A stretch of DNA of 64,000 bases from Streptomyces luomodiensis (GTDB lineage: Bacteria; Actinomycetota; Actinomycetes; Streptomycetales; Streptomycetaceae), in assembly GCF_031679605.1 (NCBI RefSeq), contig NZ_CP117522.1:7812001-7876000 (forward strand). The letters run 5' to 3'. Below, piece after piece: positions 50,095 through 58,459 of this stretch (position 1 is its first letter; each line of letters starts with the position of its first letter). The notes under the pieces were generated by a model. The model made no database searches and was not told the DNA's origin. It saw only the letters and a list, made by a program, of their open reading frames with translations. Made by a program: the position numbers and the translations under genes.

Positions 50095-51291
50095 TCAGAG
50101 GAAGGTTTTGCCCTCGCCCCGGTACGTCGGCACGCTCGCCACCACCCGGTCCCCCTCGATCAGCCGCAGCGTGTCGAACCGCTCGCACAGCTCACCGGCT
50201 TTGGCATGCCGGAACCACACCTTGTCGCCGATCAGCAGATCGTCGGCGGCCGTGCCCAACAGCGGGGTCTGCACCTCGCCCGGCCCCTCCATCGAGTCGT
50301 ACGAGAGTCCCTCGGGCAGATACGGAACCGGCAGCCGGTCCCGCCCCGCCGCGCCCGATGCCGGATAGCCGCCGCCGAGCACCGTCACCACGCCCACCCC
50401 CGGCCGGCGCACCACCGGCTGGGCGAACAGGGCGGCCGGGCGGCCGCGGAAGGAGGTGTAGTCGTCGAAGAGGCGCGGCTGGTAGAGCCCGGACCCGGCG
50501 GCGATCTCCGTCACCGCGTCCTCCGCGGCGGTGTGCTGCACACTGCCCGTGCCGCCGCCGTTGACGAACTCCAGGTCCGCCACGGCCCGCACCGCCCGGA
50601 CGGCCGCGGCCCGGCGCGCCGCGAGCTCCCGGCGCGCCACGGACTGCATCAGCCGGACGGCGCGCGACCGCAGCGGGCGCCCCGCCACCGCGTCGCCCAC
50701 GCCCGCCACATGGCCCTCGTACGCCATCAGCCCGACCAGCCGGAAGCCGGGGCGGCGGTCGATCGCCCGCGCCAGCGCGGCCAGTTGCTCCGGTGCGCGC
50801 AGCGGTGAGCGCAGCGCTCCGACCCGCACCCGCCCGCCGAGCATCCGCAAGGACGTGTCCAATTCCAGACAGACCCGGACCTCTTCGGCCCCGGCGCGAA
50901 CGCTGTCGATCAGATCGAGCTGGGCGAGGTCGTCCACCATGACCGTCACGGCGGCGGCCAGCTTGGGGTCGTTGGTCAGGGTGGCGTACCCGCCCCGGTC
51001 GGTGGAGGGATAGGCGAGCAGCACATCGTCGAACCCCTCGCGGGCCAGCCACAGCGACTCCGGGAGCGTGAAGCTCATGATCCCCGCGAAGCCGTCCCGT
51101 GCCAGCACCCGTTCCAACAGCGCCCGGCAGCGCACCGATTTGCTGGCGACGCGGATCGGCTTGCCCTGCGCCCGGCGGACCAGATCCCGTGCGTTGTCAT
51201 CGAAGGCCTCCAGGTCGACAATCGCCATGGGCGCTTCGAGATGGGCGGTGGCCCGGTCGTACCGGGCCCGGTCAGCGGCGGCAGGGGGCAT
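50095..51291 (-). CDS. PLP fold-type III amino acid deaminase/aldolase (alanine racemase-like)
   Basis: The 398-residue protein has an alanine-racemase-like TIM-barrel N-terminus with the PLP lysine in KPIRVASKSVRC, and a C-terminal D-serine-dehydratase-like domain (GLSYDSMEGPGEVQTPLLG, GDKVWFRHAKAGELCERFD). This is the family usually named amino acid deaminase/aldolase, which includes D-threonine aldolase-type enzymes; the exact substrate is unknown. The ATG at 51291 is used. A TACCA-CT-TGGTA inverted repeat at 51316-51327 lies just upstream and may be an operator. Monocistronic. Confidence 0.88.
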   Translation of the reverse strand: MPPAAADRARYDRATAHLEAPMAIVDLEAFDDNARDLVRRAQGKPIRVASKSVRCRALLERVLARDGFAGIMSFTLPESLWLAREGFDDVLLAYPSTDRGGYATLTNDPKLAAAVTVMVDDLAQLDLIDSVRAGAEEVRVCLELDTSLRMLGGRVRVGALRSPLRAPEQLAALARAIDRRPGFRLVGLMAYEGHVAGVGDAVAGRPLRSRAVRLMQSVARRELAARRAAAVRAVRAVADLEFVNGGGTGSVQHTAAEDAVTEIAAGSGLYQPRLFDDYTSFRGRPAALFAQPVVRRPGVGVVTVLGGGYPASGAAGRDRLPVPYLPEGLSYDSMEGPGEVQTPLLGTAADDLLIGDKVWFRHAKAGELCERFDTLRLIEGDRVVASVPTYRGEGKTFL

Positions 51292-51504
51292 GGACGAAGC
51301 TTGCCAGACCGCTGTTACCACTTGGTAGAGGGCGGCCGGTGCGCAGCGCCCCCGGCTGCCCGTAGAGTGTCGCGCACGCCACGACCGGCAGGTCAGCGGC
51401 GTGTTGTCCGTATAGGAGCCCGCCTGCCCGAAAGGCGGGTCGGCGGCGCGGCGAACCGGACGGAGCCAGGTGAACCAGGTGTCGACGGGTGCGAGGGGGT
51501 GCCG

Positions 51505-52545
51505 GTGAGCACCGACGCGGAACAAGCGCACTCACCTCACGACACGCCCCCACCACGCCCCGCACATCCTCCTCGCACGGCGCCCGCGCGACCCTCCGCG
51601 CCCCCGCCACGCCCCTTCGCGCCACCCGGGTTCACCCCGGACCCGGACACCCCCATCCTCGGCGTACGGGCCAAGGTCCCCCTCCCCAGGGGCGGCGCCG
51701 GGACCTCCGGCACCCGAGTGCCACCGCGCCCCCTCGCACCGCCGCGCCCCACCGGGCCCCCCGCGGCCGGCGGGCCGGGCGGCCGGCGCCGTGCGCCCAG
51801 CCGTACGGCGGCCGCCGCCGCATGTCTCGTCCTCGGCCTCGGGCTGCTCGGCGGGGCGGCGGCCGGCAGCTGGCTGGGCGACGACCCCGATGCCCCGCCG
51901 TCCACCGCCGACACCTACGCCCACGCCCGCTCCGCCTGGCACAGCGTCCCCGTGGCCGACCTCTTCCCGCGCACCCTGCGCGGCAAGGGCGCGGGCCCCG
52001 GCGGCGCCGACCGCGTCTGGACCCGGATAGCGGTCGCCCCGGACAGCAGCTGCGGCGGCGGATTCGACCCGCTGCTCGGCAAGGCGCTGGCCCCGGTGGG
52101 CTGCGAGCGGCTGGTGCGCGCCACGTACACCGACGCCACCAGCACCAGCGTCACCACCGTCGGAGTGCTGATCACCACCTCGGGCCCCGCCGGGATGCGG
52201 GCGCTGCACCAGCGCTTCGTGACCGAGAAACTCGACGAGCGCACCGACCTGATGCCCCGCACCTACGCCGCCAAGGGCACCGCGGCGGCTGGCTTCGGCG
52301 ACGACCAGCGCGCCAGCTGGCGCATCCGCGTCCTCACCGACGCCCCCGCCGTCGTCTACGCCGTCAGCGGGTTCGCCGACGGCCGTAAGGTCACCGACCC
52401 GCAGTCGGCGGGCGAGGCGACCCAGCGGGGCGCCACCTCGGCCCCCGCCCAGTCGGGCCTCGGCAACGACGCCCGCGGCATCGCCGACGCGATCGAGACC
52501 GGATTCCGGCACGCCCTGTCCACGAGCACGGAGACCACGTCATGA
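51505..52545 (+). CDS. Proline-rich single-pass membrane protein upstream of mycosin
   Basis: The 346-residue protein has a Pro/Arg-rich cytoplasmic N-terminus (about residues 10-98), one transmembrane helix (TAAAAACLVLGLGLLGGAAAGSWLG, about residues 102-126) and an extracytoplasmic domain of ~220 residues with two Cys (DSSCGGGFDPLLGKALAPVGCERLVRATY). The GTG start at 51505 follows GAGGGGG. It ends with an ATGA overlap to the mycosin gene, so the two are translationally coupled and probably work together. No named domain is recognised. A CCCGCCT/AGGCGGG hairpin lies upstream at 51419-51439. Confidence 0.82.
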   Translation: MSTDAEQAHSPHDTPPPRPAHPPRTAPARPSAPPPRPFAPPGFTPDPDTPILGVRAKVPLPRGGAGTSGTRVPPRPLAPPRPTGPPAAGGPGGRRRAPSRTAAAAACLVLGLGLLGGAAAGSWLGDDPDAPPSTADTYAHARSAWHSVPVADLFPRTLRGKGAGPGGADRVWTRIAVAPDSSCGGGFDPLLGKALAPVGCERLVRATYTDATSTSVTTVGVLITTSGPAGMRALHQRFVTEKLDERTDLMPRTYAAKGTAAAGFGDDQRASWRIRVLTDAPAVVYAVSGFADGRKVTDPQSAGEATQRGATSAPAQSGLGNDARGIADAIETGFRHALSTSTETTS

Positions 52546-53768
52546 CCCGGACCGCCGGGATCGGGCGGCGCCTCGCCGTGGCCCTCGCCGCCGCCGGGCT
52601 GACCCTGGTGCCCGCCGCGCCCGCCGACGCCGACGGCATACAGGCCCAGGAGTGGGCGCTGGACGCCCTCCACGTCCGCGAGGCGTGGCAGACGACCAAG
52701 GGCTCCGGGATCACCGTCGCCGTCCTGGACACCGGTGTCGACGACCGCCACCCCGACCTCAAGGGCCAGGTGCGGACCGGCAAGGACCTGATCGGCTTCG
52801 GCGCCCGGCGCGGCGAGCGGGCCTGGGCCCGCCACGGCACCGCGATGGCCGGGATCATCGCCGGGCACGGCCATGGCGCGTCCGGCGACGAGGGCGTGCT
52901 GGGCGTCGCGCCCGAGGCGCGGATCCTGCCGGTGCGGGTGATCCTCGAGGACACCGACCCCGACCGTAAGAAGGCCCGTTCCAGCCGCGGCGGCGCGCTC
53001 GCCACCGGTATCCGCTGGGCGGCCGACCACGGCGCCGACGTCATCAACCTCTCGCTCGGCGACGACAGCGCCTCCGCCCACCCCGAGGCCGCCGAGGACG
53101 CCGCCGTACAGTACGCGCTGCGCAAGGGCGTGGTCGTGGTCGCCTCCGCGGGCAACGGCGGCGAGAAGGGCGACCGGGTCTCCTACCCGGCCGCCTACCC
53201 CGGTGTGATCGCCGTGACCGCCGTGGACCGCTACGGCGCCCGCGCCGCCTTCTCCACCCGCCGCTGGTACGCCACCGTCTGCGCACCCGGCGTCGACGTG
53301 GTCATCGCCGACCCCGACAAGCGCTACTACGAGGGCTGGGGGACCAGCGCGGCCGCCGCCTTCGTCTCCGGCTCCGTCGCCCTCGTCCGCGCCGCCCACC
53401 CCGAGCTCAGCCCCCGCCAGATCCGGCAGCTCCTCACCAAGACCGCCCAGGACGTCCCGGAGGGCGGCCGCAGCGATGATCTCGGCGCGGGCCTGGTGGA
53501 CCCGGCGGCGGCGATCGCGGAGGGCGGCAAGGTGGAGCCGCAGACCCAGACCCCCGCCGTGGCCGGCTCCGCCCCACGCTTCTTCGGCAAGGGCCCGGAC
53601 CACGCCCAGAGCGCACACGAGGAGTCCGGCCCCAACCGGATGGCGCTCCTCGCCGGACTCGCCGGCGCCGCCCTGGTCATCGCCGCGATCGCCCTGTGGC
53701 GCGGCTCGGGCCCCCTACGCCTGCCCCCGAGCCTGCGCGCCCTGCTCCCGCCAAGCCGAACGCGCTGA
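52542..53768 (+). CDS. mycP: Type VII secretion-type mycosin (subtilisin-family S8 protease)
   Basis: The 408-residue membrane-anchored serine protease has a signal peptide (RRLAVALAAAGLTLVPAAPADA) and an S8 domain with catalytic Asp63 (AVLDTGVDDRHPDLKG), His98 (RHGTAMAGIIAGHG) and Ser269 (GWGTSAAAAFVSG). A C-terminal transmembrane helix (MALLAGLAGAALVIAAIALWRG) is followed by a short basic tail. This is the mycosin layout found with ESX/type VII systems. No EccC, EccD or EsxA/B genes lie nearby, so this may be an additional copy acting with its coupled upstream membrane protein. It overlaps that gene by 4 nt. Confidence 0.92.
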   Translation: MTRTAGIGRRLAVALAAAGLTLVPAAPADADGIQAQEWALDALHVREAWQTTKGSGITVAVLDTGVDDRHPDLKGQVRTGKDLIGFGARRGERAWARHGTAMAGIIAGHGHGASGDEGVLGVAPEARILPVRVILEDTDPDRKKARSSRGGALATGIRWAADHGADVINLSLGDDSASAHPEAAEDAAVQYALRKGVVVVASAGNGGEKGDRVSYPAAYPGVIAVTAVDRYGARAAFSTRRWYATVCAPGVDVVIADPDKRYYEGWGTSAAAAFVSGSVALVRAAHPELSPRQIRQLLTKTAQDVPEGGRSDDLGAGLVDPAAAIAEGGKVEPQTQTPAVAGSAPRFFGKGPDHAQSAHEESGPNRMALLAGLAGAALVIAAIALWRGSGPLRLPPSLRALLPPSRTR

Positions 53769-54376
53769 GCCGGACGGGGCCGGCGGCGGCCCGTTGGGTG
53801 TTGGGCCGGGCGCCGGGGGTGGTCGTCATGGTGGCGCCTTTTGGTGGTGGGCCGTTGGGTGGTGAGCCGGGCGCCGGGGCGGTCCTTCGCGGCCGGGGCC
53901 CGGCGGTGGACCGGACGCGTTGAGCCGGGTTGCCGGTGCGAGTCGTTCCGCGTTGTGCCGGGTCGGGGTGGCGGTGGCCTGTTGGGCGTCGAGCGGGGCG
54001 CCGGGACGGCCTTCGCGGCCGGGGCCCGGCGGTGGGCCGTCGGCGCGGGCTCACCGTAGGGGCCGCTCGCGGGGGTCCGTGGCGCCCCGCCCGGCCATCG
54101 GTGGCACCGCGCGGCACCCCCAACCGTTCCTCAGCCGGGTCCCGGCGCGGCCGCCCCTTGGCCCGCGCCGTTCGCTGCCGTGCCGCACCACGGCGCCTGC
54201 GTCGACATCGGTCGCCGCTGCCGTAACGGCGGCCGTGGCCGGGAGGGTCCGGTACGGATCACGGTGAGTCCGAACCGGCCGCTGATGCGCCACGGCGGCG
54301 GCCACAGCGCGGTCGCCACAGTGCGGTCGCCCTGCCCGCCGCGTCCGGGGCGCACCGCCCTCGATACCCTCATGGC
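53769..54376. repeat. Degenerate GC-rich repeat region downstream of mycosin
   Basis: A 26-bp sequence beginning CCTTCGCGGCCGGGGCCCGG occurs identically at 53884-53909 and 54010-54035. A companion motif (GTTGGGTG..GGGCCGGGCGCCGGGG) appears in three variants near 53793, 53849 and 53969. The 14-mer ACGCG(C/T)TGAGCCGG spans the mycosin stop at 53760-53773 and recurs at 53915-53928. From 54050 to 54376 the sequence is non-repetitive and carries no convincing gene; it should contain the sseB promoter. Confidence 0.75.
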
Positions 54377-55111
54377 GTGGCGCTCAAGAACATTCCCGAC
54401 CCAGGCTTCTCCGGCGACGACGGCTCCGCCGATCCCCGCCTTACCGCGGCGCTCGCCGCCTGGGCCGATGACCGCTCCGCCGAACCGGAGGTGCTCGCCG
54501 CGCTCACCGAGGCCCGTCTCCTCGTCCCGGTGGTCGCGATGCTCGGGGAAGCGGAGGTGGGCCCCGATGGGCTGCGGCGCGACAAGACCAGCGATATGGC
54601 GGTGCCCACGCTGGAGGCCCCCGGCGGCCGGCGCGCCCTGCCCGCCTTCACCTCGCTCGAGACGCTGGCCCGCTGGCGCCCGGACGCCCGGCCGGTGGCC
54701 GTACCGCTGCGCCAGGCGCTGGAGGCCGCCGCCCATGAGAAGGCGGACACCCTGGTCCTGGACCTCGCGGGCCCGGTGCCGTACCAGCTGACCGGTCCCG
54801 CGCTGCTGGCCCTCGCCGAGGGACGGACCAGCGCCGATCCGCTCGCCGACCCGGCCGTCACCGAGGCGGTGCGCACCGTGCTGGCCGCCGAGCCGGAGGT
54901 GGTCCGGGCCCATCTGGCCCCGGCGGCGGACGCCGACGGGATGCTCGCGCTATCCCTGGCCCCCACCGCGCCGGCGCGGGAGACGGCGCACCGGGTGGCG
55001 GGCGCCCTGGCCGCCGACGAGGTGCTGCGGGCGCGGCTGGTGCGCGGGCTGACCCTGGCGCTGCTGCCACCGGACGCGAGGGTCCCCGGCGAACCGCTCT
55101 TCAGCCGCTGA
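54377..55111 (+). CDS. SseB-family protein
   Basis: The 244-residue protein matches actinobacterial SseB-domain proteins: ALKNIPDPGFSGDDGSADPRL at the start, LLVPVVAMLGE, KTSDMAVPTLEAPGGRRALPAFTSLETLARW, and ADTLVLDLAGPVPYQLTGPALLALAEGR. It is cytoplasmic. The biochemical function of this family outside pathogen secretion systems is not known. It begins at GTG and ends 124 nt before the aquaporin-like gene. Similar genes lie near infC in other streptomycetes. Confidence 0.88.
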   Translation: MALKNIPDPGFSGDDGSADPRLTAALAAWADDRSAEPEVLAALTEARLLVPVVAMLGEAEVGPDGLRRDKTSDMAVPTLEAPGGRRALPAFTSLETLARWRPDARPVAVPLRQALEAAAHEKADTLVLDLAGPVPYQLTGPALLALAEGRTSADPLADPAVTEAVRTVLAAEPEVVRAHLAPAADADGMLALSLAPTAPARETAHRVAGALAADEVLRARLVRGLTLALLPPDARVPGEPLFSR

Positions 55112-55235
55112 GCGGCGGGCCCGCCGCTCCGGCCCGCTTCTCCGCATCCTCCATTCGGACCAACAGGCGAATCGTCCCGGTTCCCCCCACAATGCTTAGG
55201 CGACTGGCGGTCGGAATCTGCGTGAGGAGAGCGCC

Positions 55236-56042
55236 ATGGAGACGAGAACGGTCGTAGCGGAGTGCATAGGGACCGCGATGCTGGTCCTCTTCGGAGTCGG
55301 TTCCCTGGTCCTGGCGGGCGACTACATCAACGCCCTCGGGATCTCGCTCGCCTTCGGCTTCACGCTGATCGCGATCGCCTACGCGTTCGGACGCGTCTCG
55401 GGCTGCCACATCAACCCGGCGGTGACCCTCGGGGTGCTGCTGGCCAAGCGCATCGACATCCGTACGGCGGTCGAGTACTGGATCGCGCAGTTCGTGGGCG
55501 CGATCGTGGGCGCGGCGGTGCTGTTCCTGCTCGCCAAGCAGGTGCCCCGGCTGCAGACGGCCGGTGCGTTCGGCAGCAACGGCTACGGCGGCCGCTCGCC
55601 GGTGGGCCTGGGCGCGGGCGGGGCCTTCCTGGCCGAGGTGCTGCTCACCTTCCTGCTGGTCTTCGTCTTCCTCGCGGTGACCAGCTCGGTGATGCCGGCC
55701 GGCGTCGAACCGGTCCCGGTGGGCCTCGCCTACGCCGCGGCCAACCTGATCGGCATCCCGCTGACCTGGGCCTCGGTCAACCCGGCGCGCAGCTTCGGCC
55801 CCGCGATCTTCGCGGGCGGCGACGCGCTGGGCCAGCTGTGGCTGTTCATCGTCGCCCCGCTGGTCGGCGGGGTGCTGGCCGCCGTGGCGCACCGGTTCAC
55901 CCATCTGCACCCGGCGGCGGGACAGGCCGAGCAGGAGGGGGCGCCGCACCCGACGCCGGCGGCCGGACCGTGGGGACGGCTGCGCGGCGGCCACCGCCCC
56001 GAGGCGGGCGGCCCGGAAACCAAGGGCCCGGAGGCGGCCTGA
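55236..56042 (+). CDS. MIP-family aquaporin/glycerol-facilitator-like channel
   Basis: The 268-residue channel has six membrane helices and both half-helix NPA motifs: GCHINPAVTLG and SVNPARSFGP. GHIS-like ECIGTAMLVLFGVGS and the Ala/Cys between the NPAs point to the water-selective rather than glycerol class, but the selectivity filter cannot be assigned safely. The C-terminal ~40 residues are hydrophilic, Gly/Pro-rich and cytoplasmic. GAGGAGAGC lies just before the ATG. Confidence 0.92.
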   Translation: METRTVVAECIGTAMLVLFGVGSLVLAGDYINALGISLAFGFTLIAIAYAFGRVSGCHINPAVTLGVLLAKRIDIRTAVEYWIAQFVGAIVGAAVLFLLAKQVPRLQTAGAFGSNGYGGRSPVGLGAGGAFLAEVLLTFLLVFVFLAVTSSVMPAGVEPVPVGLAYAAANLIGIPLTWASVNPARSFGPAIFAGGDALGQLWLFIVAPLVGGVLAAVAHRFTHLHPAAGQAEQEGAPHPTPAAGPWGRLRGGHRPEAGGPETKGPEAA

Positions 56043-56063
56043 GCCCGAGCCGGAGCCGCTCCG

Positions 56064-56098
56064 GGGACCCGGCCCGAAACGCCCCGGGGCCCGGTCCC
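56064..56098. terminator. Hairpin between convergent aquaporin and DUF1844 genes
   Basis: GGGACCCGGCCC pairs with GGGCCCGGTCCC (one mismatch, 11-nt loop) in the 110-bp gap between convergent genes. It is a likely bidirectional terminator. Confidence 0.55.
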
Positions 56099-56152
56099 GA
56101 AAGCTCCCGGAACCTCACGTGGCACCGAGCCCGCGAGGGGGCCCGGCCCGGG

Positions 56153-56518
56153 TCAGCCGAAGACCGGGCCCGTGTACTTCTCGCCGGGCCCCTTCCCCGG
56201 CTCGTCCGGCACCACCGACGCCTCACGGAAGGCGAGCTGGAGGGACTTCAGACCGTCCCGCAGCGGGCCGGCGTGGAAGGAGCTGATCTCCGTGGCGCTC
56301 GCCGTGACCAGCCCCGCCAGCGCGTGGATCAGCTTCCGCGCCTCGTCCAGGTCCTTGTGCTCGGGGCCCTCCTCGGCCAGGCCCAGGTTGACCGCGGCGG
56401 CGCTCATCAGGTGCACCGCGACCGTGGTGATCACCTCGACCGCGGGCACATCCGCGATGTCCCGGGTCATACGGTCGAAGTCGGGGGCCGGTGGCTGCCC
56501 GGCGTTGGCGTCGCTCAT
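56153..56518 (-). CDS. DUF1844 domain-containing protein
   Basis: The 121-residue protein has the DUF1844 pattern: IADVPAVEVITTVAVHLMSAAAVNLGLAE, DLDEARKLIHALAGLVTASATEI and LRDGLKSLQLAFREAS. It is small and helical, conserved in actinobacteria next to infC and divergent from it, and of unknown function. The ATG at 56518 is the natural start. Its promoter must share the 56519-56640 region with the infC operon promoter. Confidence 0.92.
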   Translation of the reverse strand: MSDANAGQPPAPDFDRMTRDIADVPAVEVITTVAVHLMSAAAVNLGLAEEGPEHKDLDEARKLIHALAGLVTASATEISSFHAGPLRDGLKSLQLAFREASVVPDEPGKGPGEKYTGPVFG

Positions 56519-56920
56519 GGTGGTCGGGGCTCACTTCCTGATGGATGGTGCGCCCCAGCCTAGGCGGCCGCCCGGCGGGCGTTCGTACCGGTCGGGGGAA
56601 CGGGGCGGGACGGACGCCGTTGACACCGCGGATGAGCATCCTGCGCGGGTGCTGGTATCGTAGATAAACGACCGGCCGGTCACCTGAGTGTCCGGCCCAC
56701 AAGTGGAGGCTCCGCACTCCCACCTTCCGGTCCCCAGGGTCGGCAGGTCATCGGTCAGGCTGCGCCCCGCGGTGATATCGCGGCGGTGCTCCCGGTCAGT
56801 GAGGAGCCCCGCCTGTGTACCGTCCGGGGCGTTTTGTGCGCCACGGCGCGGTGGTCTCAACCGATACAGACTTACGCGGCAGTCCGCCAGGCGGTCGCGT
56901 GGTGCAACCGAGGAGGATCC
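56519..56920 (+). promoter_or_regulatory. infC operon promoter and long leader
   Basis: About 400 bp separate DUF1844 (minus) from infC. A plausible promoter is TGAGCA (56633-56638), a 17-bp spacer and TATCGT (56656-56661), giving a leader of ~250 nt. A TTGACA at 56620 is spaced too far from it. The leader contains an attenuator-like hairpin at 56806-56835. Long leaders ahead of infC-rpmI-rplT commonly carry autoregulatory elements. Confidence 0.5.
56806..56835 (+). terminator. Attenuator-like hairpin with U tract in the infC leader
   Basis: GCCCCG (56806-56811) pairs with CGGGGC (56825-56830), followed at once by GTTTT. It is placed ~85 nt before the infC start and well inside the transcript. 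This is one of the few T-tract hairpins in this GC-rich window and looks like a transcription attenuator for the operon. Confidence 0.6.
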
Positions 56921-57529
56921 ATCAGCGCCGAGCCCCGCATCAACGACCGGATTCGCGTCCCCGAGGTGCGACTCGTCGGTCCCAGTGGCGAGCAGGTCGG
57001 CATCGTGCCGCTTGCCAAGGCCCTGGAGCTTGCGCAGGAGTACGACCTCGACCTCGTCGAGGTGGCGGCGAACGCCCGTCCGCCGGTCTGCAAGCTCATG
57101 GACTACGGAAAGTTCAAGTACGAGTCGGCCATGAAGGCCCGTGAGGCGCGCAAGAACCAGGCGCACACGGTCATCAAGGAGATGAAGCTCCGGCCGAAGA
57201 TCGACCCGCACGACTATGACACCAAGAAGGGTCACGTCGTCCGGTTCCTCAAGCAGGGCGACAAGGTCAAGATCACGATCATGTTCCGTGGCCGTGAGCA
57301 GTCCCGGCCCGAGCTCGGCTACCGGCTGTTGCAGCGGCTCGCTGAGGACGTCCAGGAGCTGGGCTTCGTCGAGTCCAACCCCAAGCAGGACGGCCGAAAC
57401 ATGATCATGGTTCTCGGTCCGCACAAGAAGAAGACCGAGGCGATGGCCGAAGCCCGTGAGGCGCAGGCCGCCCGAAAGGCGGAGCGCCAGCAGGGCGGCA
57501 GTCCCGCTGAGGAGCCCGCCGAGGCGTGA
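56921..57529 (+). CDS. infC: Translation initiation factor IF-3, with ATC start codon
   Basis: The 202-residue IF-3 begins [20 protein letters not shown] at an ATC codon (56921) placed 4 nt after a perfect AGGAGG. No ATG or GTG gives a sensible N-terminus. Non-canonical starts are a known conserved feature of infC (AUU in E. coli), allowing IF-3 to repress its own translation by rejecting non-canonical codons. The N-domain and C-domain ([20 protein letters not shown] linker, [18 protein letters not shown]) are intact. The protein has a ~30-residue acidic/Gln-rich tail. It heads the infC-rpmI-rplT operon. Confidence 0.93.
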   Translation: MSAEPRINDRIRVPEVRLVGPSGEQVGIVPLAKALELAQEYDLDLVEVAANARPPVCKLMDYGKFKYESAMKAREARKNQAHTVIKEMKLRPKIDPHDYDTKKGHVVRFLKQGDKVKITIMFRGREQSRPELGYRLLQRLAEDVQELGFVESNPKQDGRNMIMVLGPHKKKTEAMAEAREAQAARKAERQQGGSPAEEPAEA

Positions 57530-57680
57530 TCGGTCAGGCCCCCGGCCTGGACCGCACACACCGGAGCCGTACGGCTCCGGTGACGAACGTACACATATGA
57601 CGCTTCCGGACGCCCGGATCGCGGTCACCCCCGCGCCCGCGGCCGCCCGGACAGCGCCCCGACGAGGAGAGAACGGCGAC

Positions 57681-57875
57681 ATGCCGAAGAACAAGACGCA
57701 CAGCGGTGCCAGCAAGCGCTTCAAGCTCACCGGCTCCGGCAAGGTGGTGCGCCAGCGCGCCGGTCGCCGCCACCTTCTCGAGCACAAGCCGTCCACGTTG
57801 ACGCGCCGCCTGGCCGGCAAGGTCGAGATGGCCCCGGCCGACGCCAAGAAGATCAAGAAGCTTCTCGGCAAGTGA
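57681..57875 (+). CDS. rpmI: Ribosomal protein bL35
   Basis: The 64-residue basic protein [20 protein letters not shown] is a typical bL35 and ends [16 protein letters not shown] at 57664-57671 precedes the ATG. It is the second gene of the infC-rpmI-rplT operon, 151 nt after infC. Confidence 0.97.
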   Translation: MPKNKTHSGASKRFKLTGSGKVVRQRAGRRHLLEHKPSTLTRRLAGKVEMAPADAKKIKKLLGK

Positions 57876-57900
57876 CGCCCCGCCCCGCTCCGGCGGGGCG
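57876..57900 (+). other. Strong hairpin between rpmI and rplT
   Basis: CGCCCCGCC pairs perfectly with GGCGGGGCG over a 7-nt loop, starting right at the rpmI stop. It could be a processing or partial termination site, or a mRNA-stabilising structure setting the L35/L20 ratio. Confidence 0.6.
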
Positions 57901-57971
57901 AGCGCCAGACCGGGACCCATTCGTTTCCGGGCCGCGTGAGTCAGCCGCGGCCCCGTACAAGGAGTAAACAA

Positions 57972-58355
57972 GTGGCACGCGTCAAGCGGGCAGTCAACGC
58001 CCACAAGAAGCGCCGGGCGATCCTCGAGCAGGCCAGCGGCTACCGGGGCCAGCGCTCCCGCCTGTACCGCAAGGCCAAGGAGCAGGTCACCCACTCTCTG
58101 GTCTACAACTACAACGACCGCAAGAAGCGCAAGGGCGACTTCCGGCAGCTGTGGATCCAGCGCATCAACGCCGCTGCCCGCGCCAACGGCATGACGTACA
58201 ACCGCTTCATCCAGGGTCTGAAGGCCGCCAACATCGAGGTGGACCGCAAGATCCTGGCCGACCTCGCGGTCAACGACGCGGGCGCGTTCGCCGCGCTGGT
58301 CGAGGCGGCCCAGAAGGCGCTGCCGAGCGACGTCAACGCGCCGAAGGCCGCGTAA
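57972..58355 (+). CDS. rplT: Ribosomal protein bL20
   Basis: The 127-residue bL20 ([60 protein letters not shown]) starts at a GTG behind AGGAGT. It binds 23S rRNA early in 50S assembly and in many bacteria represses this operon through the leader. It is the last gene before a strong terminator. Confidence 0.97.
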   Translation: MARVKRAVNAHKKRRAILEQASGYRGQRSRLYRKAKEQVTHSLVYNYNDRKKRKGDFRQLWIQRINAAARANGMTYNRFIQGLKAANIEVDRKILADLAVNDAGAFAALVEAAQKALPSDVNAPKAA

Positions 58356-58385
58356 CCGCCGCGCCCCCAGCCTTGCCGGCTGAAC

Positions 58386-58416
58386 GGACCCGCAGGTGCC
58401 CGGCACCTGCGGGTCC
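58386..58416 (+). terminator. Terminator of the infC-rpmI-rplT operon
   Basis: A perfect 15-bp stem (GGACCCGCAGGTGCC with GGCACCTGCGGGTCC) is separated by a single base, 30 nt after the rplT stop. It is the strongest terminator in the window. Confidence 0.85.
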
Positions 58417-58459
58417 ACTCGTGTCGGCGTCCACGACCAGGAATCGAGACCCCCACCCC

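Noticed and set aside
51416..51445. tRNA-like or riboswitch hairpin before the proline-rich membrane protein
   Set aside because: Only one 7-bp stem-loop (CCCGCCT/AGGCGGG) is present. No cloverleaf, acceptor stem or conserved aptamer is seen. No convincing tRNA was found anywhere in the window.
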